DNA of 64,000 nucleotides from Mesobacillus jeotgali (GTDB taxonomy: Bacteria > Bacillota > Bacilli > Bacillales > Cytobacillaceae): NCBI RefSeq assembly GCF_900166585.1, contig NZ_FVZC01000009.1, positions 2,305,444 through 2,369,443 of the forward strand, written 5' to 3'. The number at the start of each line of letters is the position of its first letter. Position 1 is the stretch's first letter. The translations under genes were made by a program, and so were the position numbers. Positions 10,046 through 17,680 of the stretch are shown one piece after another. The notes under the pieces were generated by a model, which saw only the letters and a program-made list of their open reading frames with translations, was not told the DNA's origin and made no database searches.

Positions 10046-10801
10046 CTATTTTGCAGTTTTTAAATAATATAGCAAAATACCTGCCGCAACTGCGACATTC
10101 AATGATTCGCTCTTTCCGTATATCGGGATATAAAGGTTTTGAGTAGTTTTTGCCAGCAGCTCCTTTTTTACCCCGCTTCCTTCATTCCCCACCAGCAGTG
10201 CGAAGGAATGCTTGCTGCCAGCCTCAGTAAAAACAACTCCATTTTCAAGTGCCGTCCCATAAACAGGTATATTGTCGTCCTTAAGCTTGGTGACCCACTC
10301 GAAAAGATCGCCGCTTAGAACCGGCAAATGGAAGTGACTTCCCTGGGCTGAACGCAGTACCTTCGGATTATACATATCGACACTGCCTTTGCCGACTATG
10401 ACGGCATCGAGCCCGGCCGCATCAGCGGTACGGATCATCGTGCCAAGATTCCCCGGATCCTGAACAGAATCAATCAGAAGATAGGTCTTCCCATTTGGAA
10501 TGTGCTGCTGTGGCTGACGGCACACAGCGAAAATGCCCTGAGTTGTTTCGGTATCGGCAAGCTGACGGCTGATATCGTCAGTCACAACCGTTACAGAGAT
10601 CGAGCCGTAATCCAGGCCAGGCGGCAATTCCGTTTTTTCGCTTAAAATGATTTCTTCAACATCGTCTTTTTTCGTAAGTGCTTCTTCGACTAAATGGAAG
10701 CCCTCGACAAGGAACATTCCGGACTTATCACGTTCTTTTCTTGTCTTTAACTTTTTCCATTGTTTTACTTGCGGATTTTTATCAGATTGAATGTACTTCA
10801 A
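10046..10801 (-). CDS. TrmH/SpoU family RNA 2'-O-methyltransferase (YsgA)
   Basis: SPOUT-class RNA methyltransferase of 251 aa. An N-terminal substrate-binding module (residues 1-90, L7Ae/eL30-like) precedes the knotted catalytic domain. The three SpoU motifs are present: QDPGNLGTMIRTADAAG near residue 115, LLVGNEGSGV near 205 and IPIYGKSESLNVAVAAGI near 225. The target nucleotide cannot be told from sequence; homologues modify 23S rRNA or tRNA. The start is TTG at 10801 (LKYIQSD) with AAAGGAG about 8 bases upstream. It lies next to pheS and sspI, as in B. subtilis. Confidence 0.9.
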   Translation of the reverse strand: MKYIQSDKNPQVKQWKKLKTRKERDKSGMFLVEGFHLVEEALTKKDDVEEIILSEKTELPPGLDYGSISVTVVTDDISRQLADTETTQGIFAVCRQPQQHIPNGKTYLLIDSVQDPGNLGTMIRTADAAGLDAVIVGKGSVDMYNPKVLRSAQGSHFHLPVLSGDLFEWVTKLKDDNIPVYGTALENGVVFTEAGSKHSFALLVGNEGSGVKKELLAKTTQNLYIPIYGKSESLNVAVAAGILLYYLKTAK

Positions 10802-10925
10802 TTCTGGCTCTCCTTTATTATGGCTTGTTCAATTTTACTATTATAGCTCAAAACGGATACATAATAAAACCAAAATTGTAAAACCTAAAAACAGTAATGG
10901 ACATTTGAAAGGAGTTTGAGCAAGG

Positions 10926-11141
10926 ATGAACCTAAACCTTAGAAACGCTGTCATATCAAATGTAGCAGGAAATACACAAGACGAGTTGAAAGACACAATC
11001 GTCGACGCAATCCAAAACGGCGAAGAAAAAATGCTTCCGGGACTTGGAGTTTTGTTCGAAGTAATCTGGCAGAACGCCTCTGAAGAGGAAAAACAGGAAA
11101 TGTTGAATGCACTGGAAGAAGGATTGAAAGGAAAGCAATAA
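10926..11141 (+). CDS. sspI: Small acid-soluble spore protein SspI
   Basis: Minor small acid-soluble spore protein of 71 aa, made in the forespore. The sequence [20 protein letters not shown] with the later [15 protein letters not shown] and the length agree with SspI. An AAAGGAG site precedes the ATG. It is a single-gene unit facing away from ysgA and ending in its own terminator. A SigG promoter would be expected, but I could not fix one with confidence in the 124 bp upstream. Confidence 0.93.
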   Translation: MNLNLRNAVISNVAGNTQDELKDTIVDAIQNGEEKMLPGLGVLFEVIWQNASEEEKQEMLNALEEGLKGKQ

Positions 11142-11149
11142 GTTAGCAA

Positions 11150-11182
11150 GGACTCCTTTATTTTTGAGGAGTTCTTTTATTT
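11150..11182 (+). terminator. Intrinsic terminator after sspI
   Basis: An 8-bp stem GGACTCCT/AGGAGTTC with a T-rich loop is followed by TTTTATTTT, starting 9 bases after the sspI stop codon. Confidence 0.75.
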
Positions 11183-11235
11183 TGGTGCGGATGCCGGGAG
11201 AGAGGGAGCTAAAGGACTTATAAATGAACAAACAA

Positions 11236-11279
11236 AAGGTGTCCAGGAAACCAGTTTTCACTGATTTTCTGAACACCTT
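11236..11279 (-). terminator. Intrinsic terminator after ysdC
   Basis: On the minus strand AAGGTGTTCAGAAAA pairs with the complementary arm ending TGGACACCTT, followed by TTGTTTG. It sits a few bases beyond the ysdC stop. Confidence 0.7.
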
Positions 11280-11286
11280 CATCTTT

Positions 11287-12372
11287 TTATTCGAAAGTAA
11301 TCTTTTCGACTGTTTCTTTATCAAGACGCTTAATAACTTCTACGATCAGCTTTACTGCGTTTTCGTAATCGTCACGGTGAAGCATTGCAGCGTGTGAGTG
11401 GATATAGCGTGTCGCAATCGTGATTGATAACGCCGGTACACCACGGTGTGTCAGATGGATAGCACCAGAGTCTGTTCCTCCGCCAGCGACAGCATCGAAC
11501 TGATATGGAATGTTCAACTCATCAGCTAAGTCTGTAACAAAATCGCGTAGGCCTTTATGAGAAACCATTGAAGCATCATAAATGATGATTTGCGGACCCT
11601 CACCCATTTTACTTAAAGCTTCTTTTTCAGTAACTCCTGGAGTATCGCCAGCAATACCTACATCAACGCCGAAACCGATATCAGGTTCAATCATCTGGGC
11701 AGAAGTCTTTGCCCCTCTGAGTCCAACCTCTTCCTGAACTGTTCCAACCCCATATACCACGTTAGGATGCTCTGCGTCCTTGAGTCCCTTTAAGACATCG
11801 ATGGCAATCGCACAGCCGATACGGTTATCCCAAGCTTTAGCAAGAAGCATTTTCTCATTGTTCATGACGGTGAATTCAAAGTAAGGAACCACCATGTCCC
11901 CAGGAGTAACTCCCCATTCCTTCGCTTCTTCACGGCTTGATGCACCGATATCGATGAACATATCCTTGATATCAACCGGCTTTTTGCGAGCTTCCGGAGG
12001 CAGGATGTGAGGCGGTTTAGAACCGATTACCCCTGTGATATCGCCTTTTCGAGTCACAATTGTCACGCGCTGTGCAAGCATGACCTGGCTCCACCAGCCG
12101 CCGACTGTCTGGAAGCGGATGAATCCTTTGTCATCAATGCTTGTCACCATGAAGCCTACCTCATCTAGATGGCCGGCAACCATGATTTTCGGGCCATTCG
12201 CATCTCCAACCTTCTTGGCTACAAGGCTGCCTAGTCCGTCAGTCGTTACTTCATCAGCGAATGGAGTTATGTATCTCTTCATTACTTCCCTTGGCTCACG
12301 CTCATTGCCGGGAATGCCTTTTGCATCGGTTAAATCTTTTAGCATTGTCAATGTTTCATCTAATTTAGCCAT
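11287..12372 (-). CDS. ysdC: M42 family aminopeptidase (YsdC)
   Basis: Cytosolic di-metal aminopeptidase of the M42/glutamyl aminopeptidase (TET/FrvX) family, 361 aa, equal to B. subtilis YsdC. Metal ligands and catalytic residues are visible: VAGHLDEVG (His68 and the catalytic Asp), AKAWDNRIG (bridging Asp), [10 protein letters not shown] (catalytic and ligand Glu), GVDVGI (Asp) and the late His in [12 protein letters not shown]. Such enzymes form large tetrahedral particles that trim peptides. ATG 12372 has AGGGAG upstream. It has its own terminator and lies 75 bp downstream of the dUTPase gene on the same strand. Confidence 0.92.
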   Translation of the reverse strand: MAKLDETLTMLKDLTDAKGIPGNEREPREVMKRYITPFADEVTTDGLGSLVAKKVGDANGPKIMVAGHLDEVGFMVTSIDDKGFIRFQTVGGWWSQVMLAQRVTIVTRKGDITGVIGSKPPHILPPEARKKPVDIKDMFIDIGASSREEAKEWGVTPGDMVVPYFEFTVMNNEKMLLAKAWDNRIGCAIAIDVLKGLKDAEHPNVVYGVGTVQEEVGLRGAKTSAQMIEPDIGFGVDVGIAGDTPGVTEKEALSKMGEGPQIIIYDASMVSHKGLRDFVTDLADELNIPYQFDAVAGGGTDSGAIHLTHRGVPALSITIATRYIHSHAAMLHRDDYENAVKLIVEVIKRLDKETVEKITFE

Positions 12373-12447
12373 TATTTCGACTCCCTTAATATGTAGTTTC
12401 GTTTTTTATTATACTAGACGTGCTGGATATTGTACAAAAAATTCTGC

Positions 12448-12939
12448 CTAATACCCTTTTTGCTGCCTATCATAATTTACTTCATTTTTCGCAATATATG
12501 CCTGTTCGATTTGGTCTTCACTTAAACCAAGCAGCTGGGCAAGCTTCATATAACCCTGGAATAATTCCAGGTAGGACTCCCTGCTGCGGCTGTTCCTGAA
12601 TTTTTGCACACAGTTGTAAATTGCCAGGAACTGACCGGTTGTATCGATTTCAATGGATGCGCCTTGCATAATAGATTCCACATCATCAAAACCACACTCA
12701 ATCCCAAGCGATAGGATAAAATGAACACCATCCACAAATTCCTCTAGTATGACATCTATTTCAGACGACGGTTTCACACTCCAGAATTTAAAGCACCTCG
12801 TCTCATTCGCAAGCTCGCCTATTTCAACAAGCAATGCAAGGACCTTGCGATCAAATAAATCTTCATTCTCTATCTGATGGTGCGACTCAATATGGCTGTC
12901 GAGTGCTTTTTGCATTTTAAATAGTGTGATCGTATTCAT
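12448..12939 (-). CDS. All-alpha dimeric dUTPase-like NTP pyrophosphohydrolase
   Basis: Protein of 163 aa with the all-alpha NTP-PPase (MazG/dUTPase type 2) pattern: EIGELANETRCFKFW near residue 37 gives the ExxE metal site, and LEEFVDGVHFILSLG near residue 66 gives the ExxD pair. The product would hydrolyse dUTP, and perhaps dUDP, to dUMP, keeping uracil out of DNA. The family is common in Bacillaceae at this locus. The ATG at 12939 has GGGGTG upstream. Its 5' side is the 1.3-kb repeat array, so its promoter probably lies in the short unique stretch at 12940-12986 or inside the array. Confidence 0.78.
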   Translation of the reverse strand: MNTITLFKMQKALDSHIESHHQIENEDLFDRKVLALLVEIGELANETRCFKFWSVKPSSEIDVILEEFVDGVHFILSLGIECGFDDVESIMQGASIEIDTTGQFLAIYNCVQKFRNSRSRESYLELFQGYMKLAQLLGLSEDQIEQAYIAKNEVNYDRQQKGY

Positions 12940-12986
12940 TATTTGACTTCACCCCGTAAATTTTTAACTTGATAGCAGAGCTCGTT

Positions 12987-14256
12987 GTTCTGACAGCTTC
13001 AGGATAATTCTCGACCAAACTTGCTCACTTTGGACAGCTTTTCTCCCTTTGCCCTCAAACCTGTCCAAAGTTGGACTTACTTCTGACAGCTTTTCTCCCT
13101 TTGCCCTCAAACCTGTCCAAAGTTGGACTTACTTTTGACAGCTTTTCTCCCTTTGCCCTCAAACCTGTCCAAACTTCGACTTACTTCTGATAGCTTTTCT
13201 TCCTTTGCCACCAAACCTGTCCAAACTTGGACTTACTTTTGACAGCTTTTTTCCCTTTGCCCCCAAACCTGTCCAAAGTTGGACTTACTTCTGACAGCTT
13301 TTCTCCTTTTGCCACCAAACCTGTCCAAAGTTCACCTTACTTCTGACAGCTTTTCTCCCTTTGCCACCAAACCTGTCCAAAGTTCACCTTACTTCTGACA
13401 GCTTTTCTCCCTTTGCCCTCAAACCTGTCCAAAGTTGGACTTACTTCTGACAGCTTTTCTCCCTTTGCCACCAAACCTGTCCAAACTTCACCTTACTTCT
13501 GACAGCTTTTCTTCCTTTGCCTCCAAACCTGTCCAAAGTTGGACTTACTTCTGACAGCTTTTCTTCCTTTGCCTCCAAACCTGTCCAAAGTTGGACTTGC
13601 TTCTGACAGCTTTTCTCCCTTTGCCCCCAAACCTGTCCAAAGTTGGACTTACTTCTGACAGCTTTTCTCCCTTTGCCCTCAAACCTGTCCAAAGTTGGAC
13701 TTACTTCTGACAGCTTTTCTCCCTTTGCCACCAAACCTGTCCAAAGTTGGACTTACTTCTGACAGCTTTTCTTCTTCTGACAGCTTTTCTTCCTTTGCCA
13801 CCAAACCTGTCCAAACTTCGACTTACTTCTGACAGCTTTTTTCCCTTTGCCCCCAAACCTGTCCAAAGTTGGACTTACTTTTGACAGCTTTTCTCCCTTT
13901 GCCCCCAAACCTGTCCAAAGTTGGACTTACTTCTGACAGCTTTTCTTCCTTTGCCCCCAAACCTGTCCAAAGTTGGACTTGCTTCTGACAGCTTTTCTCC
14001 CTTTGCCCTCAAACCTGTCCAAAGTTGGACTTGCTTCTGACAGCTTTTCTCCCTTTGCCCTCAAACCTGTCCAAAGTTCACCTTACTTCTGACAGCTTTT
14101 CTTCCTTTGCCACCAAACCTGTCCAAAGTTGGACTTACTTCTGACAGCTTTTCTCCTTTTGCCACCAAACCTGTCCAAACTTCAGCTTGCTTCTGACAGC
14201 TTTTCTCCCTTTGCTCCCAAACCTGTCCTAACTTCGGCTTGCTTCTCACAGCTTTA
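12987..14256. repeat. Tandem array of 52-bp repeats, about 23 copies (array A)
   Basis: CCTGTCC recurs 23 times from 13060 to 14222 at a 52-bp step; the only exception is one interval of 70 bp (13736 to 13806) caused by an 18-bp partial duplication of TTCTGACAGCTTTTCTTC. Each unit reads, in pieces, CTTCTGACAGCTTTTC, CCTTTGCC, AAACCTGTCCAAA and a variable GTTGGACTT. Variation is confined to a few columns: CTC/ACC/CCC/TCC after TTTGC, TAC/TGC, and GTTGGACTT/CTTCGACTT/GTTCACCTT at the joint. The first unit (12990-13045) and the last are degenerate. It fills the spacer between the divergent dUTPase and ysdB genes. Because 52 is not a multiple of three, the peptides read from it cycle through all frames and are not proteins. 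Confidence 0.95.
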
Positions 14257-14288
14257 GTAAAAAAAGTATATATCAATTATAAATTTGT

Positions 14289-14314
14289 TGAAACTATTTG
14301 GAAACTCATCCGTA
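14289..14314 (+). promoter_or_regulatory. SigW promoter of ysdB
   Basis: TGAAAC (14289-14294) and CGTA (14311-14314) are 16 bp apart, an exact match to the extracytoplasmic-function SigW pattern. ysdB is a known SigW-controlled gene in B. subtilis, so sequence and gene identity agree. Confidence 0.85.
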
Positions 14315-14345
14315 AATAAGGAAAGTTCGCATTGGAGGGGCAGTC

Positions 14346-14744
14346 ATGATTCTGCTTTTACGTCTGATTTTATTGCTTTTATTCATTTTCCTGATATACA
14401 GCGGAGTGAAGTATGTATTCCACCCGAAACGTAAGCTGGAGCTTGCTCACGAGCAGAAGCGCTTTTTCTTACTGGATGACCCGGACAATGTCCGCAAGAA
14501 TTTCCTGTTGACTTACAAAGGTGTTTTGTTTGAGGGTGAAAAGTATCTTGGTACGACTCCTTCTGCATTTGAGGTCGTCTCCATTTTCATTTGGCCTAAG
14601 AAAACTTCTGCATTGAAGGGGCTTGTGCTTGAGGATTTTCAAATCATTGAACGAAAGATCCGTGAGAGCTACCCTGTAGCCAAAATTGACTGGAAAAGCC
14701 CGATTAAGGAATTCATGGCGAATCATGGGCCGGATGAGGAATAA
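14346..14744 (+). CDS. ysdB: SigW-regulon membrane protein YsdB
   Basis: Protein of 132 aa with one N-terminal membrane helix (residues 2-22, LLLRLILLLLFIFLIYSGV) followed by a cytoplasmic or surface domain with LDDPDNVRKNFLLTYKGVLFEGEKYLG. The assignment as YsdB rests on this sequence, the neighbours (ysdC, ysdA, rplT) and the SigW promoter 30 bp upstream. In B. subtilis it belongs to the envelope-stress regulon; the molecular role is unknown. TGGAGGGG precedes the ATG. It is the only gene whose promoter borders array A on the right. Confidence 0.88.
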   Translation: MILLLRLILLLLFIFLIYSGVKYVFHPKRKLELAHEQKRFFLLDDPDNVRKNFLLTYKGVLFEGEKYLGTTPSAFEVVSIFIWPKKTSALKGLVLEDFQIIERKIRESYPVAKIDWKSPIKEFMANHGPDEE

Positions 14745-14752
14745 AAAATATC

Positions 14753-14781
14753 AAAGCGTCCGAATCATTTCGGACGCTTTT
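14753..14781. terminator. Bidirectional terminator between ysdB and the VTT protein
   Basis: AAAGCGTCCGAA and TTTCGGACGCTTT form a perfect stem with A-rich and T-rich flanks, serving the two convergent genes. Confidence 0.85.
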
Positions 14782-14782
14782 C

Positions 14783-15355
14783 CTATTGGCTCGTATCAAA
14801 AAATTCACGCCATTTTATAAGGGTGATTTTCTCTCGAAACAGATAGGCCAGCAACAAAAGTCCGATCATCAGCAAGCTCCCCGCCAGTGCATCAAACTCT
14901 CCCACACTCTTCCCGAAAACTGTAAAAAAGATAACGAATGGTATATTGGTTATGAATGAAGCAATCATAAATTCTCTAAAATCTTTTTTTCGCTCGTACA
15001 GGCAAAAGCTCAGCAGCTGATAGTGAATCACCGGTATAAGTCTCAACAGCGCGACCTGCAGGACGGTCAACTCCCTGAAGCGTCCTACCAGATGCTTTTT
15101 AATCCTGCTTAATCTGTCCATAGTCTCAGGAAGTTTTTTCACAAAAAAGTAAAACAAAATACTCGCTCCTGTCAAACCAATGAGAGAATAGAGGATTCCC
15201 GGAACTGTTCCAAACACAATACCGCCAGCGATGCAGACCACCGAAGGAGGAATAAAAACAAACTGGCGAAAAACATGAAAAAGTATAAACAATACAGGTG
15301 CAAACCAGCTTCCTGATTCACCGATAACCAGCAGCAATGTCCATGCCTCTTCCAT
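14783..15355 (-). CDS. TVP38/TMEM64 (VTT, DedA-related) membrane protein
   Basis: Polytopic membrane protein of about 190 aa with the VTT/SNARE-associated fold: a re-entrant segment FRQFVFIPPSVVCIAGGIVFG near residue 30, the motif TGASILFYFF near 62, a conserved LLRLIPVIHYQLLSF near 105, and two C-terminal helices. Family members related to YtxB and YdjZ are thought to act in lipid or ion movement; no substrate can be given. ATG 15355 has AGGTG upstream, while GTG at 15364 lacks a good ribosome site. It converges on ysdB and shares a terminator with it. Confidence 0.8.
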   Translation of the reverse strand: MEEAWTLLLVIGESGSWFAPVLFILFHVFRQFVFIPPSVVCIAGGIVFGTVPGILYSLIGLTGASILFYFFVKKLPETMDRLSRIKKHLVGRFRELTVLQVALLRLIPVIHYQLLSFCLYERKKDFREFMIASFITNIPFVIFFTVFGKSVGEFDALAGSLLMIGLLLLAYLFREKITLIKWREFFDTSQ

Positions 15356-15412
15356 TACTGTCACCTGCCCGGGTTTTCAGATTTGTAATAGCTTATAAAA
15401 TCGCCCGAGCTG

Positions 15413-15694
15413 TTATGCCAATAGCATAAAGAAATATATATAAATACCAATCTCTATAATCGCAAGGGCAGGCAGACCATACTTGAACTGCGAATGCTTT
15501 GTTTTATGCCTGAAATGCTTCATTCCAGTAGCTGCTCCAATCGCTCCCCCAAAAAAAGCAACATTCCACAGTGTTTTTTCACTGATCCGGTACTGGTTAT
15601 TCATTGCCCTCTGCTTATCTGCGCCCATCAGGATAAAAGCTGCCAGATTGATAAGACTGACAAATCCAGTTAAAATCATTATTTCCATTCTCAC
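15413..15694 (-). CDS. ysdA: DUF1294 membrane protein YsdA
   Basis: Small membrane protein of about 93 aa with two or three hydrophobic helices (residues 4-24, 43-58, 75-92) and the DUF1294 signature ADKQRAMNNQYRISEKTLW followed by GGAIGAATGMKHFRHKTKH. Function is unknown. The longest form starts at GTG 15694 with GAGGG upstream; ATG 15688 is an alternative. It sits just downstream of the infC-rpmI-rplT operon, where B. subtilis has ysdA, but a terminator after rplT separates the two. Confidence 0.85.
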   Translation of the reverse strand: MRMEIMILTGFVSLINLAAFILMGADKQRAMNNQYRISEKTLWNVAFFGGAIGAATGMKHFRHKTKHSQFKYGLPALAIIEIGIYIYFFMLLA

Positions 15695-15757
15695 ACATCC
15701 CTCATAAACGGTTATGTAAATAATTATATCTTAATACTTTGGCCGACCTTAGGTAAA

Positions 15758-15788
15758 AAGAAAAACCATCCTCCGAAGAGAATGGTTT
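15758..15788 (-). terminator. Intrinsic terminator after rplT
   Basis: AAACCAT...ATGGTTT with inner CTC/GAG pairing, followed on the minus strand by TTCTTTTT. Confidence 0.75.
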
Positions 15789-15796
15789 ATCATTGA

Positions 15797-16156
15797 TTAC
15801 TTGTTGAATTGTTGCTTAGCTGTATCAGCCAATTGAGCGAATGCTGCTGCATCGCTAACTGCAAGCTCAGCAAGCATCTTGCGGTTCACTTCGATACCTG
15901 CAAGCTTAAGGCCGTGCATTAAACGGCTGTAAGAAAGACCGTTCATGCGAGCTGCTGCATTGATACGAGCGATCCAAAGTTTGCGGAAGTCGCGCTTCTT
16001 CTGGCGACGGTCGCGGAATGCATACATTAGGGATTTCATAACCTGCTGGTTAGCAACTTTGTATAATGTATGTTTAGAACCGTAATAACCTTTAGCTAAT
16101 TTGATAACTTTTTTACGACGCTTGCGCGTAACTGTACCGCCTTTTACACGTGGCAT
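15797..16156 (-). CDS. rplT: 50S ribosomal protein L20
   Basis: Large-subunit assembly protein of 119 aa, [29 protein letters not shown], with the basic N-terminal extension that threads into 23S rRNA and a C-terminal globular domain. L20 also represses its own operon by binding the leader RNA upstream of infC. It is the last gene of infC-rpmI-rplT, 37 bp after rpmI, and is followed by a terminator. Confidence 0.98.
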   Translation of the reverse strand: MPRVKGGTVTRKRRKKVIKLAKGYYGSKHTLYKVANQQVMKSLMYAFRDRRQKKRDFRKLWIARINAAARMNGLSYSRLMHGLKLAGIEVNRKMLAELAVSDAAAFAQLADTAKQQFNK

Positions 16157-16193
16157 GTAATTTCCCTCCTATATAAATCGAGATTGCTCGAGT

Positions 16194-16394
16194 TTACTTA
16201 ATGTTGTCAAGCATGTGACGAATACGTTTGAAATCGCCCTTAGAAACAATTGCAGATTTGCGAAGCTTACGCTTAGCTTTTGTAGACTTGTTAGCAAATA
16301 AGTGGCTAGTGTAAGCGTGTGAACGCTTAAGCTTGCCAGTTCCAGTTTTCTTGAAACGCTTGGCAGTGCCGCGGTGAGTTTTCATTTTTGGCAT
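16194..16394 (-). CDS. rpmI: 50S ribosomal protein L35
   Basis: Basic 66-aa ribosomal protein, [20 protein letters not shown], with the usual length and sequence. It is the middle gene of the infC-rpmI-rplT operon, with a strong GAGGAGG site 16 bp after infC, and is expressed under L20 autocontrol of the shared leader. Confidence 0.98.
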   Translation of the reverse strand: MPKMKTHRGTAKRFKKTGTGKLKRSHAYTSHLFANKSTKAKRKLRKSAIVSKGDFKRIRHMLDNIK

Positions 16395-16410
16395 AGGGAC
16401 TTCCTCCTCG

Positions 16411-16932
16411 TTACTTGTCAGTTTTAGGTGCTAAGACCAGGAACATGCTTCGGCCATCCATTTTTGGATGCGATTCGATTGTCGCTACTTCTTTGCAAGC
16501 TTCAGAGAAGCGATCAAGAACACGCTGACCGATTTCCTTATGTGTTATAGCACGTCCTTTAAAACGGATTGATGCTTTAACTTTATCGCCTTTTTCCAAG
16601 AACTTGATAGCATTGCGAAGCTTTGTATTAAAGTCGTGCTCATCAATTGTCGGGCTAAGACGTACTTCTTTTGTTGTGATGATCTTTTGGTTCTTACGTG
16701 CTTCTTTTTCTTTCTTTTGCTGTTCGAACTTGAATTTTCCGTAGTCCATGATTCGGCCTACAGGAGGCTTCGCGTTCGGAGCAACAAGGACAAGATCAAG
16801 ATTGACGCGCGCTGCGATCTCAAGAGCCTCAGCTTTGGATTTGATTCCTAATTGCTCGCCGTTTTGATCGATCAGACGAATTTCGCGAGCACGAATTCCC
16901 TCGTTTAGTAACATCGCATCTTTGCTAATAAT
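16411..16932 (-). CDS. infC: Translation initiation factor IF-3, AUU start
   Basis: IF-3 binds the 30S subunit and rejects non-canonical initiation. The protein is 173 aa if it starts at ATT 16932 ([23 protein letters not shown]); GGAGGTGG ends about 4 bases upstream of that codon, and homologues begin MISKD. The reading frame stays open upstream to 17079, but that part overlaps the leader RNA. An AUU start lets IF-3 discriminate against its own mRNA, so level is controlled both here and by L20. Core motifs include [20 protein letters not shown] and [15 protein letters not shown]. Confidence 0.95.
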   Translation of the reverse strand: MISKDAMLLNEGIRAREIRLIDQNGEQLGIKSKAEALEIAARVNLDLVLVAPNAKPPVGRIMDYGKFKFEQQKKEKEARKNQKIITTKEVRLSPTIDEHDFNTKLRNAIKFLEKGDKVKASIRFKGRAITHKEIGQRVLDRFSEACKEVATIESHPKMDGRSMFLVLAPKTDK

Positions 16933-16939
16933 TAGCCAC

Positions 16940-17190
16940 CTCCAGGGTTTTATCGAATACATTGTCAAGGAGAAGAAGTACATTGCAAGGACAAAGCCTT
17001 TATCTTGCTCACACAATGACATACGATATAGTCCGTTTTTATTTTGCAATAAAAAAAGCGCAGGCGACAACACCCACACTTACGGAAACAAAATAATTAG
17101 ACGTTTACGTATTACCTGCCAACAGCCCAAGTGCGTCAGCCAGGTGAGAAGCGGGTGCTTCTTCTTTCCTAAAACTTGTATTCAGTTCAC
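16940..17190 (-). promoter_or_regulatory. L20 leader of the infC-rpmI-rplT operon
   Basis: The roughly 250-nt leader contains a structured segment (about 17050-17170) with GCTTCTCACCTGGCTGACGC and GGGCTGTTGGCAGG, followed by a hairpin-like GGGTGTTGTCGCCTGCGC and T7 at 17049-17056. Position and composition match the L20 autoregulatory leader of Bacillus, where L20 binding promotes premature termination. I have not folded it, so boundaries are approximate. Confidence 0.75.
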
Positions 17191-17197
17191 TCTTGCT

Positions 17198-17226
17198 AAT
17201 ATAGCATAAAGAAATTGATGTGTCAA
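17198..17226 (-). promoter_or_regulatory. SigA promoter of infC-rpmI-rplT
   Basis: A perfect TTGACA (17221-17226) and TATATT (17198-17203) are spaced by 17 bp on the minus strand. The predicted start is near 17191, the 5' end of the L20 leader. Confidence 0.82.
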
Positions 17227-17428
17227 ACGAATCACTATTCGTTAACTGCAACAAAAAGTATTGTATCAGATAGGATTACAGGCTGCAATAGTTTTTTACG
17301 CTTTACTAAAAAATTATTCTATTGAGTTCCCTATAGATTAAAATACAAAATATGTTAAATTGTCACAACCTGTTGGGTTATTTGTTGCTATAATTCAAAG
17401 TAGAATAAGTCAGAAAGCTGGTGTAGTG

Positions 17429-17632
17429 ATGCTGATCGCAATTATTATTACAGGTGTGATCACAGGGCTGCTCGCAGGTACCGCCCTGAAGTTTTTCCGG
17501 ACAGGCTACGGTTTTTCCAATGATATTGACAATAAACCGGTGAACCTCAAGTCCTGCAGAAACTGCGGCCAGAAGATACAGCGCAGCTACAGGAAAAACC
17601 TGTGCCCAACCTGTTCCAAACCTATTGAATAA
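17429..17632 (+). CDS. Small membrane-anchored zinc-ribbon protein
   Basis: Protein of 67 aa starting MLIAIIITGVITGLLAGTALKFF, one N-terminal membrane helix, followed by a short linker and a four-cysteine zinc ribbon (CRNCGQ near residue 44 and CPTCSK near 60). I do not recognise a named family. The open frame extends upstream to 17360, but only this start puts the hydrophobic helix at the N-terminus; no strong Shine-Dalgarno is visible. It lies between the divergent infC operon and convergent thrS and ends in a shared terminator, which supports it being real. Confidence 0.6.
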   Translation: MLIAIIITGVITGLLAGTALKFFRTGYGFSNDIDNKPVNLKSCRNCGQKIQRSYRKNLCPTCSKPIE

Positions 17633-17650
17633 TATTTCATTAAAACAATA

Positions 17651-17680
17651 AGAGGAGCCAATCGGCCCCTCTCATTTTTA
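17651..17680. terminator. Bidirectional terminator between the zinc-ribbon gene and thrS
   Basis: AGAGGAGCC and GGCCCCTCT form a 9-bp stem with one mismatch, followed on the plus strand by CATTTTTATTT and preceded by an A-rich stretch. Confidence 0.65.

Noticed and set aside
13441-13734. 97-aa and 71-aa reading frames inside array A (KLSEVSPTLDRF-like peptides)
   Set aside because: They are translations of the 52-bp repeat cycling through three frames every 156 bp; no ribosome site and no neighbouring homologue.
12987-14256. CRISPR array
   Set aside because: There are no unique spacers: the whole 52-bp unit repeats, and no cas genes are present in the window.
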